Positions 45,852-55,282 of a stretch of 64,000 nt of DNA are shown here, piece after piece; the first letter of the stretch is position 1, and the number at the start of each line of letters is the position of its first letter. A program made the position numbers and the translations under genes. The stretch spans positions 310,001-374,000 of the forward strand of contig NZ_JANKHG010000001.1 in the NCBI RefSeq assembly GCF_024623725.1, given 5' to 3'. Source of the stretch: Limnobacter parvus (lineage in GTDB: Bacteria > Pseudomonadota > Gammaproteobacteria > Burkholderiales > Burkholderiaceae_B). The notes beneath the pieces are model-generated. The model was not told the origin of the DNA. It searched no databases and saw only the letters and a program-made list of their open reading frames with translations.

Positions 45852-47462
45852 TTACATTCTGTAGACGCCAAATTTCGTTTCAGGAATTTCAGCGTTCAGG
45901 CTGGCAGAAATGGCCATGCCCAGAATACGGCGGGTGTCGGCGGGGTCGATCAATCCGTCGTCCCAAAGCCTTGCCGTGGCGTAATACGGTTGGCTTTGTT
46001 CGTCGAACTGCTTCAGTGTGGGGGCTTTGAACTCGGCTTCTTCTTCCTTGCTCCAGGTGCCACCTTTGGCTTCAATCTGGTTGCGCTTTACAGTGGCCAA
46101 CACACCGGCGGCCTGTTCGCCACCCATTACACTGATACGCGCATTGGGCCACATCCACATAAAGCGCGGGCTGTATGCACGGCCACACATGCCGTAGTTG
46201 CCAGCACCAAATGAACCACCAATCACCACTGTGAATTTGGGCACCTTTGCACAAGCCACCGCCATCACCATTTTTGCACCATGGCGTGCAATGCCTTCGT
46301 TTTCAACTTTCTTGCCCACCATGAAGCCGGTGATGTTTTGCAAGAAAATCAACGGGATTTTTCGCTGGCAACACAGTTCAATGAAGTGAGCGCCTTTCTG
46401 GGCTGACTCGGAAAACAAAATGCCGTTATTGGCCACAATGCCCACAGGCATGCCATACAGGCGAGCAAAGCCACACACCAAGGTGCTGCCGAATCGAGCT
46501 TTGAATTCATCGAATTCACTGCCATCGACCACGCGGGCAATGATTTCGCGCACATCAAATGGTTTTTTTGCATCGGTGGGTACAATGCCGTAAATTTCTT
46601 CAGCGCTGTACAACGGCTCGCGTGCTTCCGAAAGTGCCCACGGGTAGCGCTTTTCAGGGCGACCCAAATTGGCCACAATGCGGCGGGCAATTTCCAAAGC
46701 ATGCTGGTCGTTCTCAGCCAAATGGTCGGCCACGCCGGAAAGCCGCGTGTGCACGTCTGCACCACCCAATTCTTCGGCGCTCACGATTTCGCCCGTGGCG
46801 GCTTGCACCAAGGGTGGGCCACCTAGAAAAATTGTGGCCTGATTTTTCACGATAATCGCTTCATCGCTCATCGCGGGCACATAGGCACCACCCGCAGTGC
46901 AGCTACCCATCACCACGGCAATTTGTGCAATGCCTTGCGCACTCATATTGGCTTGGTTGAAAAAAATTCGGCCAAAGTGATCACGATCGGGAAACACTTC
47001 ATCTTGATTCGGCAAGTTGGCTCCGCCTGAATCAACCAGGTAAATACAGGGCAAATTGTTTTCGGCCGCCACTTCCTGCGCGCGCAGGTGTTTTTTCACA
47101 CTCAAGGGGTAGTAGGTGCCGCCTTTCACGGTGGCGTCGTTGCACACAATCATGCAGTCCACACCGCTTACACGACCTATACCCGCAATGGCACCTGCGC
47201 CGGGCGCTGCACCGCCATACATACCCCAAGCGGCCAACGGTGCCAGTTCAAGAAAAGGCGAACCAGGGTCGAGCAAACCCGCAACGCGCTCGCGCGGTAG
47301 CAGTTTGCCACGTGCGGTATGGCGGTCATTGGCCACCTTGCCACCGCCTTGCGCTACCACAGCCAAATTGTCTTTCAGCTCATCTGTCAGCTTTTTAAGT
47401 GCTGCGTGATTGGCCGCAAAATCGGGGCGATTTTTAACATTGTTGGAATCGAGAACAGCCAT
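45852..47462 (-). CDS. liuB: methylcrotonyl-CoA carboxylase, carboxyltransferase beta subunit
   Basis: 536 residues. Carboxyltransferase fold with [23 protein letters not shown] as one continuous block, [39 protein letters not shown] and [18 protein letters not shown] (acyl-CoA binding turns). Transfers CO2 from biotin on the 39622 subunit to 3-methylcrotonyl-CoA. ATG at 47462 (MAVLDSNN) is chosen because it is 2 bases from the upstream gene's stop and gives the usual length. Confidence 0.94.
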   Translation of the reverse strand: MAVLDSNNVKNRPDFAANHAALKKLTDELKDNLAVVAQGGGKVANDRHTARGKLLPRERVAGLLDPGSPFLELAPLAAWGMYGGAAPGAGAIAGIGRVSGVDCMIVCNDATVKGGTYYPLSVKKHLRAQEVAAENNLPCIYLVDSGGANLPNQDEVFPDRDHFGRIFFNQANMSAQGIAQIAVVMGSCTAGGAYVPAMSDEAIIVKNQATIFLGGPPLVQAATGEIVSAEELGGADVHTRLSGVADHLAENDQHALEIARRIVANLGRPEKRYPWALSEAREPLYSAEEIYGIVPTDAKKPFDVREIIARVVDGSEFDEFKARFGSTLVCGFARLYGMPVGIVANNGILFSESAQKGAHFIELCCQRKIPLIFLQNITGFMVGKKVENEGIARHGAKMVMAVACAKVPKFTVVIGGSFGAGNYGMCGRAYSPRFMWMWPNARISVMGGEQAAGVLATVKRNQIEAKGGTWSKEEEAEFKAPTLKQFDEQSQPYYATARLWDDGLIDPADTRRILGMAISASLNAEIPETKFGVYRM

Positions 47463-47464
47463 GT

Positions 47465-48073
47465 TTAGAACGGCCCTTGTACAACCCATCGGCGCAGTTG
47501 TTCCATGCGGTCTTGACCCCAGAAGGCTTCACCGTCCACTACAAAATAGGGCGCCCCAAACATGCCTGCGTCGATGGACTCCTGCACTGCATTTTTCATT
47601 TGTTCTTTTATCGCGTCAGTTTGTGCGCCTGCCAACAGTGCAGCACCGTCAAGGCCAATTGAATCAGCAATTGCTTGCACTGTGGAGTCTTCGGTAATGT
47701 CTTGCCCAGTCACAAAATAAGCCTTGTAAAGGGCTCGCGTCAGTTCCCCGGCCTTTTCAGGCTGAGTGTTCAGCACCTGCAAAATAGCGCGTGAAGCATT
47801 GGTGGCATTGATCGGGAATTTTTTGGGCCAATTGATTTCCAGCCCGTGAAAACGCGCGGTGCGGGCAAAATCTTTCGCAGAATACCTGCCCTTGGCCGGG
47901 TTCATCATGGGGGCTGTGTTGCCTGTGCTTTTGAACACAAAGCCCAACAAAGTGGGTTTGTAATTCACTGTACGATTGCCAGCGGCGGCAATTTCTTCAA
48001 TTTGCTCGGCGGCCACATAACTGTATGGGCTGGTCAGGTCGAAATAGAAATCAATCGTTTGTTTGGTTGTCAT
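47465..48073 (-). CDS. 2-hydroxychromene-2-carboxylate isomerase-like, DsbA family
   Basis: 202 residues. Kappa-GST/HCCA isomerase fold: [18 protein letters not shown] at the N terminus in place of a CxxC, a helical insert ([19 protein letters not shown]), and [19 protein letters not shown] near the end. Glutathione-dependent isomerase activity is typical; the substrate here is unknown. It is directly upstream of liuB, so it is probably co-transcribed with the liu genes, though not a standard liu member. Confidence 0.85.
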   Translation of the reverse strand: MTTKQTIDFYFDLTSPYSYVAAEQIEEIAAAGNRTVNYKPTLLGFVFKSTGNTAPMMNPAKGRYSAKDFARTARFHGLEINWPKKFPINATNASRAILQVLNTQPEKAGELTRALYKAYFVTGQDITEDSTVQAIADSIGLDGAALLAGAQTDAIKEQMKNAVQESIDAGMFGAPYFVVDGEAFWGQDRMEQLRRWVVQGPF

Positions 48074-48155
48074 GGTGCTTTTCGGCTCCAGATAAGGGGT
48101 GTTGTCATGATTCTATCGAACTTAGCGCACAGTTCCAGCACAGGATTGCGTCTTG

Positions 48156-48881
48156 TCAGGAAAAAAGCCAGCCCAGCCATTGGCTGGCCCAAGGCTGGTT
48201 TGAAATCCACACAAACACGGCATAGCCGCCCCACCACAGCAACAACACCAACAAGGCCGCCAGCACAGTAAGCACATAGCCTGCCAATACCAGCCTGCCA
48301 TCGCGAACACGCAATCCAAAGGTGATGCACACCATGGCTGCGGCGGGCAGCACATTGTCGAATGATGCGAAAGGCACTGGCGCGGCCATTGTGAGTCCTG
48401 CAAACGCCAATACCAAACCATTGAGCGGGCGCATGCGTGGGTGGCTCATGATGAACAGGCGCGGCCTGCTGTGGGGCGCAACCCGGCGAATAAATACACC
48501 CAAAAACTTTTTCAACACGTTGGCTGCTTTGGGTGGCAAGCGCTTTTCACCCAATGACTTTGGAATTGGCACGCCATAACCAAACGCATAGCCCACGCCC
48601 AGTAGAAAGGTCAGGTAACCCAAACTGGTGGCCACTCCGGGAATACCAAATGGCAGCAGCAAAGGCAAGGCCGCCAAACCGATCCAAGTAAGCTGCTGCT
48701 TGGGGCTGCGGCCAATGGCATCAGACACCTTGGCTTGCGCCATGTTGTCGGCGAACAGCACCACCCGACGCCATGCGTAGGGCAGCTCTTGCAAAGATTT
48801 ATCAGTGTCGGAAGGACTGCTCAAGATAGATTTGTTAAATGAAAGGCACCTTATCTTAGGTGAAATTGAAGTCCACTGCAC
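48156..48881 (-). CDS. ExoD family membrane protein
   Basis: About 241 residues if started at GTG 48881; TTG at 48824 (222 residues) is equally possible, and neither has a clear ribosome binding site. Four or so membrane helices with LTWIGLAALPLLLPFGIPG and LGVGYAFGYGVPIPKSL, the usual ExoD pattern, followed by LVLAFAGLTMAAPVPF. ExoD proteins affect exopolysaccharide production in rhizobia, but their biochemical role is unresolved. Confidence 0.78.
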   Translation of the reverse strand: MQWTSISPKIRCLSFNKSILSSPSDTDKSLQELPYAWRRVVLFADNMAQAKVSDAIGRSPKQQLTWIGLAALPLLLPFGIPGVATSLGYLTFLLGVGYAFGYGVPIPKSLGEKRLPPKAANVLKKFLGVFIRRVAPHSRPRLFIMSHPRMRPLNGLVLAFAGLTMAAPVPFASFDNVLPAAAMVCITFGLRVRDGRLVLAGYVLTVLAALLVLLLWWGGYAVFVWISNQPWASQWLGWLFS

Positions 48882-48917
48882 CGCAGCATACCTATTTCGA
48901 GCGAAGGGTAAGCCCTA

Positions 48918-48946
48918 TGGACAGGGGGGTGCATGCATTCTATAAA
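48918..48946 (+). promoter_or_regulatory. sigma-70-like promoter of the 49013 gene
   Basis: TGGACA (48918-48923) and TATAAA (48941-48946) are separated by 17 bases, about 67 bases before the ATG at 49013. Confidence 0.6.
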
Positions 48947-49012
48947 TGAATAAAGCGTCACTACAAACGTATCACTCTAGATGATGAAGACGCATTCACT
49001 CTTGGAGTTGCC

Positions 49013-49510
49013 ATGCTTACTCGTATTTTGCCCTGCATCGCCATTGCGGCCAGTGCCCTGATTAGTCAACCTGCACTGGCTGAGCGCTTTCCCGATGTAC
49101 CACGCCCGATTGATTACTTCGTCAACGGCGAAGAAATTCTGGCTGTGAATACCCTGCGCGACGACATTCGCGCCAAAGGCAACTTCCCGCTGGCCAAAGC
49201 ACTGCTGACCATTGGGCGTGAAGACCTGCTGGGTTTGAACCGCAGCCCAAACAGTTTTGACACCGGCACGCTTGAAACCCCACTGGGCGGAAACTTCGAA
49301 GTGGACAAAGAACAGGTGGCCGAATTCCGCACAGCACGCGCACAACGCGCCAGCCGGGGCTTGAATGGTGGATTTGACAGCCCCTCACTGGACACCCCCC
49401 TTGGCGGGCGCTTTGGAAGCGACATGGAACAGGCCGTGCAATTTCGCAGCGAACGCGCGGTTCGCGGAAGCCGTGGCTTGAACCGCTTAGGTTACAGAAG
49501 CGGGTTTTGA
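49013..49510 (+). CDS. secreted protein with two copies of a TPLGG repeat, unknown function
   Basis: 165 residues. Signal peptide ends ALA-ER (about residue 24). After a helical segment (about 40-75) two repeats of about 37 residues follow: L(E/D)TPLGG-x-F-x2-D-x-EQ, then FR-x2-RA-x-R-x-SRGLN. The mature protein is Arg rich and has no cysteine. GGAG sits six bases before the ATG, and a good promoter precedes it. I do not recognise a family. Periplasmic or extracellular location is likely; export by the T2SS encoded here is only a guess. Confidence 0.75.
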   Translation: MLTRILPCIAIAASALISQPALAERFPDVPRPIDYFVNGEEILAVNTLRDDIRAKGNFPLAKALLTIGREDLLGLNRSPNSFDTGTLETPLGGNFEVDKEQVAEFRTARAQRASRGLNGGFDSPSLDTPLGGRFGSDMEQAVQFRSERAVRGSRGLNRLGYRSGF

Positions 49511-49602
49511 TTGGGAGGAGTCATCAGACCGGGGTAACTTTTTGCAGTTCCAATTGCAATTGTTAATCTTCGGTTTGCTCTCTTTTATTGCTTCCCACCT
49601 AA

Positions 49603-50109
49603 ATGCAAACCCAACATTACTGCGACGGCAAATTACCAAACTGTATTTCAGTTCACTTCAACCTTGAGGAACTCACCACAACAAACACGGGTGTTTCAAA
49701 TACTCCGCACGCGCCCAACGTAATAAGCAATTTACGCAAGGTCGCAGAGCACATTTTAGAGCCGGTGCGCAAACACTTTGACCGAAGCGTGATTGTCCAC
49801 AGCGCGTACAGAAGCCCGGCTGTAAATAAGGCAGTGGGCGGCTCGAACAACTCCCAGCATTCACGTGGCGAAGCAGTTGATTTTCGAGTGCAAGGGCACA
49901 CCGTTCATGAGGTAGCCATGTGGATAAAAGACCACCTGACCTTCGACCAATTGATTCTTGAACACTTTCTACCGAATTCTCCGCAATCGGGTTGGGTGCA
50001 TTGCTCCTACTCGCACAACAATCGCGGCAGTGTGTTGACCAAATTCAAAGGCTCCCAGATTTATCACCCCGGCATTTTGCTTGTGCCACCTCAGAAAACG
50101 GTGAAATAA
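49603..50109 (+). CDS. M15_3-type murein peptidase
   Basis: 168 residues, no signal peptide. Zinc site: IVHSAYRSPAVNKAVGG lead-in, SQHSRGEAVDFRV (His, Asp) and SGWVHCSYSH (His). The same fold as the gene at 20744 but with an N-terminal extension that is not shared (HFNLEELTTTNTGVSN), which resembles the start of phage endolysin-type M15 proteins. The lipoprotein gene follows after 2 bases. No other phage genes are nearby. Confidence 0.86.
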   Translation: MQTQHYCDGKLPNCISVHFNLEELTTTNTGVSNTPHAPNVISNLRKVAEHILEPVRKHFDRSVIVHSAYRSPAVNKAVGGSNNSQHSRGEAVDFRVQGHTVHEVAMWIKDHLTFDQLILEHFLPNSPQSGWVHCSYSHNNRGSVLTKFKGSQIYHPGILLVPPQKTVK

Positions 50110-50111
50110 CT

Positions 50112-50708
50112 GTGCACTTGATTCCAATAATTACCGCGATGCTTGTGATGAGCGCCTGCGCCGCTAAGCCCACTACTGTTAACAAATCGTTTGTTTACGA
50201 AAACTTTCTTGGAGAAGGTCGCCCCGAATTCAGGGCCACTACACAGAATCTTGAATTGAGGAATTCACCAGTCTCAGAATCCTCAATTAGCCAAGTAGCG
50301 CCTATCTCGGACAGTAAAGCCCTGCCTTTCGATAAGGTAGTCACTAAAACCATCGAAGCAGGAAATATCAAAGTTTCCGGTGATGTGTTCGTTAAAACCA
50401 GAAGTTTTGGTGAGATCGAGAAATTGACTGCTGAGGCGTATTACGACGAGTCAATTGCCTGGGAAGACAGAACGATCAACGCAGATGACAAGCCGACATT
50501 GTTAATGTGGTTATCAGAGGGGAATTGCCTGATAAAGATCAAGCAAACCGTGGATGAAATCTCCGACTGCCCAACGGAATCAGCCGGATTGTGGGTGCTA
50601 CTTAATCAACCAAAAACAGAGACGTGGATAGAAGCGAGAATCAATGAGTCAAAGGGGTGGGTGAAAGTCGACGGCCAGCAAGTCAAAGAAGTTTCCAGAA
50701 ATTTCTAA
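50112..50708 (+). CDS. lipoprotein of unknown function
   Basis: 198 residues starting at GTG 50112, two bases after the M15 stop. The N terminus LIPIITAMLVMSAC is a lipoprotein signal with Cys at about 17. The rest is acidic and lacks membrane helices: a mixed beta region with GNIKVSGDVFVKTRSF and a pair of cysteines (NCLIKIKQTVDEISDC). The frame upstream of the GTG is inside the M15 gene. Its coupling to the M15 peptidase suggests a shared envelope function. Confidence 0.65.
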   Translation: MHLIPIITAMLVMSACAAKPTTVNKSFVYENFLGEGRPEFRATTQNLELRNSPVSESSISQVAPISDSKALPFDKVVTKTIEAGNIKVSGDVFVKTRSFGEIEKLTAEAYYDESIAWEDRTINADDKPTLLMWLSEGNCLIKIKQTVDEISDCPTESAGLWVLLNQPKTETWIEARINESKGWVKVDGQQVKEVSRNF

Positions 50709-50749
50709 TTCAGAAACACCTGTGACATCGCTGGCCGTCAATCTTTCAA

Positions 50750-52273
50750 TCAAGCAGCTTGCTTGGCGCTCTGCTTAGTTTGCGCCTTGCGGCCCGAAGA
50801 CTTCTTGCCAGCCGCTGAACCCGCTTTCGCAAATTCCAGCACGCCATCTTCAATTTTGCCTTTTTTCAACACCGGCCGGTCGGCCAGGTAGTTGTTCACC
50901 ACCGTCCATGGTGCGGCAGGGCCTTGCTTGGGCAAACGGTCGGCGGCGCGCTTCATGTAGCCTGCTTCCAGGTCGAACATGGGCGTGTCATCGGCCTGCA
51001 CACCTTCTGCATTCGGCACCACGCGGGTGTAGCCATGCTTGTCCATGTGGTTGATTACACGGCACACAAATTCAGCGGCCAAATCCGCTTTCAATGTCCA
51101 CGATGCATTGGTGTAACCAAACACCATTGCAAAGTTTGGAATACTGCTCATCATCACGCCTTTGTAGCTCATCACTTCGCCCACGTTCACGGGCGTGCCG
51201 TCGATTGTTGCAGTCAGGCCGCCAAGAATCTGCAGGTCAAGACCAGTCGCGGTAATGATGATATCGGCTTCCAGAATCTGGCCACTTTTCAACTTGATTC
51301 CGTTCTCCACAAAGGTGTCAATGTGGTCGGTCACGATATCGGCCTTGCCTTTTTTCAGCACCTTGAACAAATCACCATCGGGCACCACGCACAGGCGTTG
51401 GTCCCAGGGGTTGTAGCTGGGGGTAAAGTGCTTCATGTCGAAGTCTTTGCCCATGCGCGCACGGGTTGCGCCCAGCAGCAGGCGTTTAATGGCTTGCGGG
51501 CGTTGCTTGCTCAGCTTGAAAATCATGCGCTGCAAACCAATGTTGCGCGCCCGGCCAATGTTGTACACCCAGGTGTCGGGCATGAATTTCTTCAGCACCA
51601 CTGAAACCGGGTCAACAGATGGAATGGATGCAATGTAGGTGGGCGAACGCTGCAGCATGGTGACGTGGCCAGCGGTATCGGCCATGGCAGGCACCAGCGT
51701 AATGGCGGTTGCGCCACTGCCAATCACCACCACACGCTTGCCAGAGTAGTCCAGGTTTTCAGGCCATTGCTGTGGATGTACCACGGCGCCCTTGAAGTTC
51801 TTGATGCCGGGGAATTCAGGGCTGTAGCCTTTGTCATAGTTGTAGTAACCGGTACAACCCAACAAAAAGTTGCTGGTAAATACCTGCTTCTCGCCAGTTT
51901 CTTCAACAATGCCTTCCACCGTCCACTGGTTCGCTTCGGAATCCCAATTGGCGGCAGTCACCTTCAGGCCGAACTGAATGTCTTTGATCACATTGTGTTC
52001 TTTGGCGGCTTCGGTTACGTATTCGCGAATTTCCTGGCCATTGGCCAATACCTTCTCGCCCTTCCAAGGCTTGAAGCTGTAGCCCAAGGTGAACATGTCG
52101 GAATCGGAGCGAATGCCGGGGTAACGGAACAGGTCCCAAGTGCCGCCGATGGCTTTGCGACGTTCCAAAATCTTGATGCTTTTGCCCTTGCAGTTCTGCT
52201 TGATGTGGCAAGCTGCACCAATGCCCGACAGACCAGCGCCAATAATAAGTACGTCTACATGTGGATTATTCAT
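50750..52273 (-). CDS. flavin-containing monooxygenase, Baeyer-Villiger type
   Basis: 507 residues. FAD Rossmann motif LIIGAGLSGIGAACH, the Baeyer-Villiger fingerprint FKGAVVHPQQWP (FxGxxxHxxxWP), and the NADPH motif VVVIGSGATAITLVPA. Segment GTWDLFRYPGIRSDSDM is typical of class B flavoproteins acting on ketones. The C-terminal tail is Lys/Ala rich (GKKSSGRKAQTKQSAKQ). Substrate unknown. It is divergent from the nitroreductase gene. Confidence 0.92.
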   Translation of the reverse strand: MNNPHVDVLIIGAGLSGIGAACHIKQNCKGKSIKILERRKAIGGTWDLFRYPGIRSDSDMFTLGYSFKPWKGEKVLANGQEIREYVTEAAKEHNVIKDIQFGLKVTAANWDSEANQWTVEGIVEETGEKQVFTSNFLLGCTGYYNYDKGYSPEFPGIKNFKGAVVHPQQWPENLDYSGKRVVVIGSGATAITLVPAMADTAGHVTMLQRSPTYIASIPSVDPVSVVLKKFMPDTWVYNIGRARNIGLQRMIFKLSKQRPQAIKRLLLGATRARMGKDFDMKHFTPSYNPWDQRLCVVPDGDLFKVLKKGKADIVTDHIDTFVENGIKLKSGQILEADIIITATGLDLQILGGLTATIDGTPVNVGEVMSYKGVMMSSIPNFAMVFGYTNASWTLKADLAAEFVCRVINHMDKHGYTRVVPNAEGVQADDTPMFDLEAGYMKRAADRLPKQGPAAPWTVVNNYLADRPVLKKGKIEDGVLEFAKAGSAAGKKSSGRKAQTKQSAKQAA

Positions 52274-52405
52274 TGTTGTGTCCCCGTGGTTTGACTGTGT
52301 ATGTGACTTTTTATATTGTCAGTTGAGAGAATAGTGGCGAGCCGGGTCTGTTGGCTAGTAAGAAATACTCTAAACTGGCCTAACTATTACACAGAGCAAG
52401 GAAAA

Positions 52406-53131
52406 ATGGAATTTCTTGAAACCTTAAAACAGCGCCACAGCGTACGCGCCTTCGACCCCAAACCCGTGCCCCAAGCCGCGCTGGAAAAGCTACTTCAACA
52501 GGCTGCACTGTCACCAAGTTGGTCGAATACGCACCCCTACCGAATCGCATTGGCCACAGGCGAAACGCTCGAAAGCCTGCGTAGCGAACTGTATTCGCGT
52601 TTCCAGGAAACCATCAAACTGCAACGCGGCGGCAAGCTGGCGCAAATTAAAGGGCTGCTCACCCGCAACAAAGGCATTCCCGATGGCGATGTGAAGCCTG
52701 TGATGAACTACCCCAAAGACCTGCAAGCCCGCCGTGTGGAATGTGGCAAAGGCCTTTACGGTGTGCTGGGTGTAGAAAGAAGCGACCTGAAAGCCCGAGA
52801 CCAGGCCATGGCGGAGAACTTTCGCATGTTTGGTGCGCCCGCCGCAGCTTTCGTATTTGTGCACAAAGATGTGGGTATTTACAGCGCGCTGGATGCCGGT
52901 ATCTTTCTACAAAGCCTGATGCTGGCTGCCACCAACGAGGGCTTGGGCACCTGCGCACAAGGGGCGTTGGGCCTGTTCCGCAGCCCGCTGGACAAACATT
53001 TCAACATTCCCAAGCAGTACCACCTGTTGTGCGGCGTGGCGATTGGCTACGAATTGGACGTGCCGGTGAATAAGTTTCAACCTGAGAAAATTGCGGCGGC
53101 TGAATTGATGCTACCCAAGCGAACAGGGTAA
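52406..53131 (+). CDS. nitroreductase family protein
   Basis: 241 residues. FMN-dependent oxidoreductase fold: RHSVRAFDPKPVP at the start, ALSPSWSNTHPYRIAL (FMN binding), and AATNEGLGTCAQGAL near the end. ATG at 52406 behind AAGGAAAA is preferred to the in-frame upstream start at 52316. It probably reduces nitro- or quinone-type compounds with NAD(P)H. Confidence 0.9.
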   Translation: MEFLETLKQRHSVRAFDPKPVPQAALEKLLQQAALSPSWSNTHPYRIALATGETLESLRSELYSRFQETIKLQRGGKLAQIKGLLTRNKGIPDGDVKPVMNYPKDLQARRVECGKGLYGVLGVERSDLKARDQAMAENFRMFGAPAAAFVFVHKDVGIYSALDAGIFLQSLMLAATNEGLGTCAQGALGLFRSPLDKHFNIPKQYHLLCGVAIGYELDVPVNKFQPEKIAAAELMLPKRTG

Positions 53132-53142
53132 GGTCAGCTAAT

Positions 53143-53169
53143 GTTCTGCAGACCTCAGCTCTGCAGAAC
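53143..53169. promoter_or_regulatory. perfect inverted repeat before the effector-like operon
   Basis: GTTCTGCAG and CTGCAGAAC (9 bp each) flank a 9-base spacer, 12 bases after the nitroreductase stop and 54 before the next ATG. It has no T run, so it is more likely an operator or leader hairpin than a terminator. Confidence 0.45.
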
Positions 53170-53222
53170 TTACCAGATATTGAACCATTCTTATTCAAGT
53201 ATCACTCAGTGGTCCGCAACTT

Positions 53223-55262
53223 ATGCAGGACCAACCCATGTCCGGTTTTCCTCCACGCAGCACCACTGGCAACAATTCGCCCTCGTCAGCGAACCGCACT
53301 TCCGAACAGTCTCGCAAACGTCTTTTCTCGGAAATGGACCCTGGGCAACGGTTTATCGCAGCAATTAAGCGAATCGCCAGAAATGCAACGAAGCTCATGA
53401 AAGGTTACGAGCATTTGACAAGCCCAGCCCACACATCAAATGCAACACGGGCTAACACCGCGAACACTTATAGCCGAAACGCTCGCCCACAAGCCCGAAA
53501 CGGAACCTTGCACAATCACACCATGAGATCAATTCATTTTCCCAGCTGCGCTGCCGCAAGCCAAAACACTCAGTTTCCTTATCAAGTCAACCACAGTTTT
53601 TCTGCGGGAAACACACTCAGTACAAAAGCCCCTGGGGTGATGGCTCTTTTGCCTCAGCTTGCTAAATCGCTCAGCAACAAACAGGGTTTCCTTTACATAC
53701 GAGACAGTGCGGGGAGAAGCCCAATTGAGGACTTTGTTGAAGCATTCAAAAAGGGGGGAAACATTGAACTGGGTGACAATTGCAAAATAATTGGTGCCTA
53801 CGCGTCCAAAAGAAATTCCGAAATTTCACCTGTCTATATTTTTCAAATTCACGATTCAAGCATTGAGGCAACATTCGACGTACCGGTAACAGAAGCACCA
53901 TTCGACAAATTAAAGAATCCAGCCAATCGAACAGAACAACTGATTACCCTTAAGCATTGCATGGACAATCACCTTCGTGCACTGCCTTCGCCTTTCAAAG
54001 ACAGCACCGAATGCCCTGCCATCATTTGCCCCCAGATGCCTCGACTGGCTCAACTGGTAACTGCGCAAGAAGAAAACTTGGGCCGCCAGTTCCGCGGTGA
54101 ACTGCAATGCCGAACAGGCGCGGCGTGGCTAGTTGCTGGAGAAGAGCTGTTAGAAATTCTCAGCCCCGAATCGCCGCGATTCGTGGGTGAAGAATCGTGT
54201 GATTTTGAGACTTTCTTTGGACGTGTCGCAATTGCCGATGCCGGCGCGAATCCTTTGCCCTACTCAATAGGGACATACAACAACCCAAGTGAAGGAGCAG
54301 CAATTCGTGCATTCAAACGTCATTTGCCCAACCCTGAGCCAGGTCAGCCTGAAACTGGGCAGTCAAGCCAAGCTGCACAAAGTGCTACGAACCAACAGCG
54401 TCCAAACTTAAACGTTCCCCGGCAGGGCAATGTTTCCTTGCTTGCTTTGCTGCAGCAGCGCAGCCAAGGCCTTGCGTACAAAGAGCCTCTGGAACAAATG
54501 CAATGCGCTTCACAGTCAGTCAACAGCATGTTGCAACACCATGCAGCGACAGCAAGCGATGTGGCGTTTTATTTGGTGGGCCGGAAAATAGATGGACTGG
54601 AAACCTATGGTGCGAACCTCGCTGATCAAAAAGGCTTGATGCATCCGCTTGTCGTTCAAGCGTTACGAAACAAACAAACAGTCACTATTTCGAAAGCTGA
54701 TTTTATGGGGAACAACCCAAATGTAATTTGTATTTCCACCGATCAAACTATCGGTGAAAGCTGGCAGAACCTGGTTAACCAAAGCCCGGCGGCACAAGGC
54801 AAAAGCTGGGTTGCGAATCGTACTGAACTAGAAAGCATATCGGAGCTCGAGGTAACGGCATACCACTGGCTTGCGGCACAGCGTGGTACGGAAATGGTCG
54901 ATCTGTTGAATTTGGTCAATGACAAGCTACAACAAACCGACCAAACACATCTACCACCTGCAATGGCTCAATTGAACATGACTGATCACTCCACGCATAT
55001 TCGTCAACTTGAAGATTTGGCAAATCGCGCAATCGCCCAGGGCAAAGACTTTCCAATCATCGTTCGCACTGGCGCAGACGCCGAGGCAGGCCATTATCAA
55101 ACCATCGTTCCAGACTCCAAAGGCAACTGGCTTAGCCTGAATGCAGACCAAACCCAACTACGCGGAGTGCAACATTGCAATCAATGGTGTGCCTCTGGCG
55201 ATCTATTCAGTTCACTTCAACGCATGGGTGCCAACAATATATTGGTGCCAGTATTCAATTAA
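53223..55262 (+). CDS. large protein with C-terminal Josephin/papain-like cysteine protease domain
   Basis: 679 residues, no signal peptide or membrane helix. Residues 1-110 are Ser/Asn/Thr rich. The middle (about 125-370) is an unrecognised mixed domain. The C-terminal region (about 420-679) reads like a Josephin or related papain-fold protease: Cys428 opens a helix in QCASQSVNSMLQ, His624 lies in AGHYQTIVPDSKGNW, Asn640 follows in LSLNADQ, and the chain ends on strand NNILVPVF. Josephin enzymes show C-A-x-H/S-x-x-N-x-L-L-Q, H-W-x-x-V and W-x-x-L-N-S in the same order. Between Cys and His there is an insert of about 100 residues. It may be a secreted effector acting on ubiquitin; this is inference from motifs. 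In an operon with 55283. Confidence 0.6.
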   Translation: MQDQPMSGFPPRSTTGNNSPSSANRTSEQSRKRLFSEMDPGQRFIAAIKRIARNATKLMKGYEHLTSPAHTSNATRANTANTYSRNARPQARNGTLHNHTMRSIHFPSCAAASQNTQFPYQVNHSFSAGNTLSTKAPGVMALLPQLAKSLSNKQGFLYIRDSAGRSPIEDFVEAFKKGGNIELGDNCKIIGAYASKRNSEISPVYIFQIHDSSIEATFDVPVTEAPFDKLKNPANRTEQLITLKHCMDNHLRALPSPFKDSTECPAIICPQMPRLAQLVTAQEENLGRQFRGELQCRTGAAWLVAGEELLEILSPESPRFVGEESCDFETFFGRVAIADAGANPLPYSIGTYNNPSEGAAIRAFKRHLPNPEPGQPETGQSSQAAQSATNQQRPNLNVPRQGNVSLLALLQQRSQGLAYKEPLEQMQCASQSVNSMLQHHAATASDVAFYLVGRKIDGLETYGANLADQKGLMHPLVVQALRNKQTVTISKADFMGNNPNVICISTDQTIGESWQNLVNQSPAAQGKSWVANRTELESISELEVTAYHWLAAQRGTEMVDLLNLVNDKLQQTDQTHLPPAMAQLNMTDHSTHIRQLEDLANRAIAQGKDFPIIVRTGADAEAGHYQTIVPDSKGNWLSLNADQTQLRGVQHCNQWCASGDLFSSLQRMGANNILVPVFN

Positions 55263-55282
55263 CCATACCAAGCGGAGTAGCT

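Noticed and set aside
49603-50109. Prophage remnant around the M15 endolysin-like gene
   Set aside because: No holin, tail, integrase or other phage genes are nearby, and the downstream lipoprotein is not nested like an Rz/Rz1 pair.
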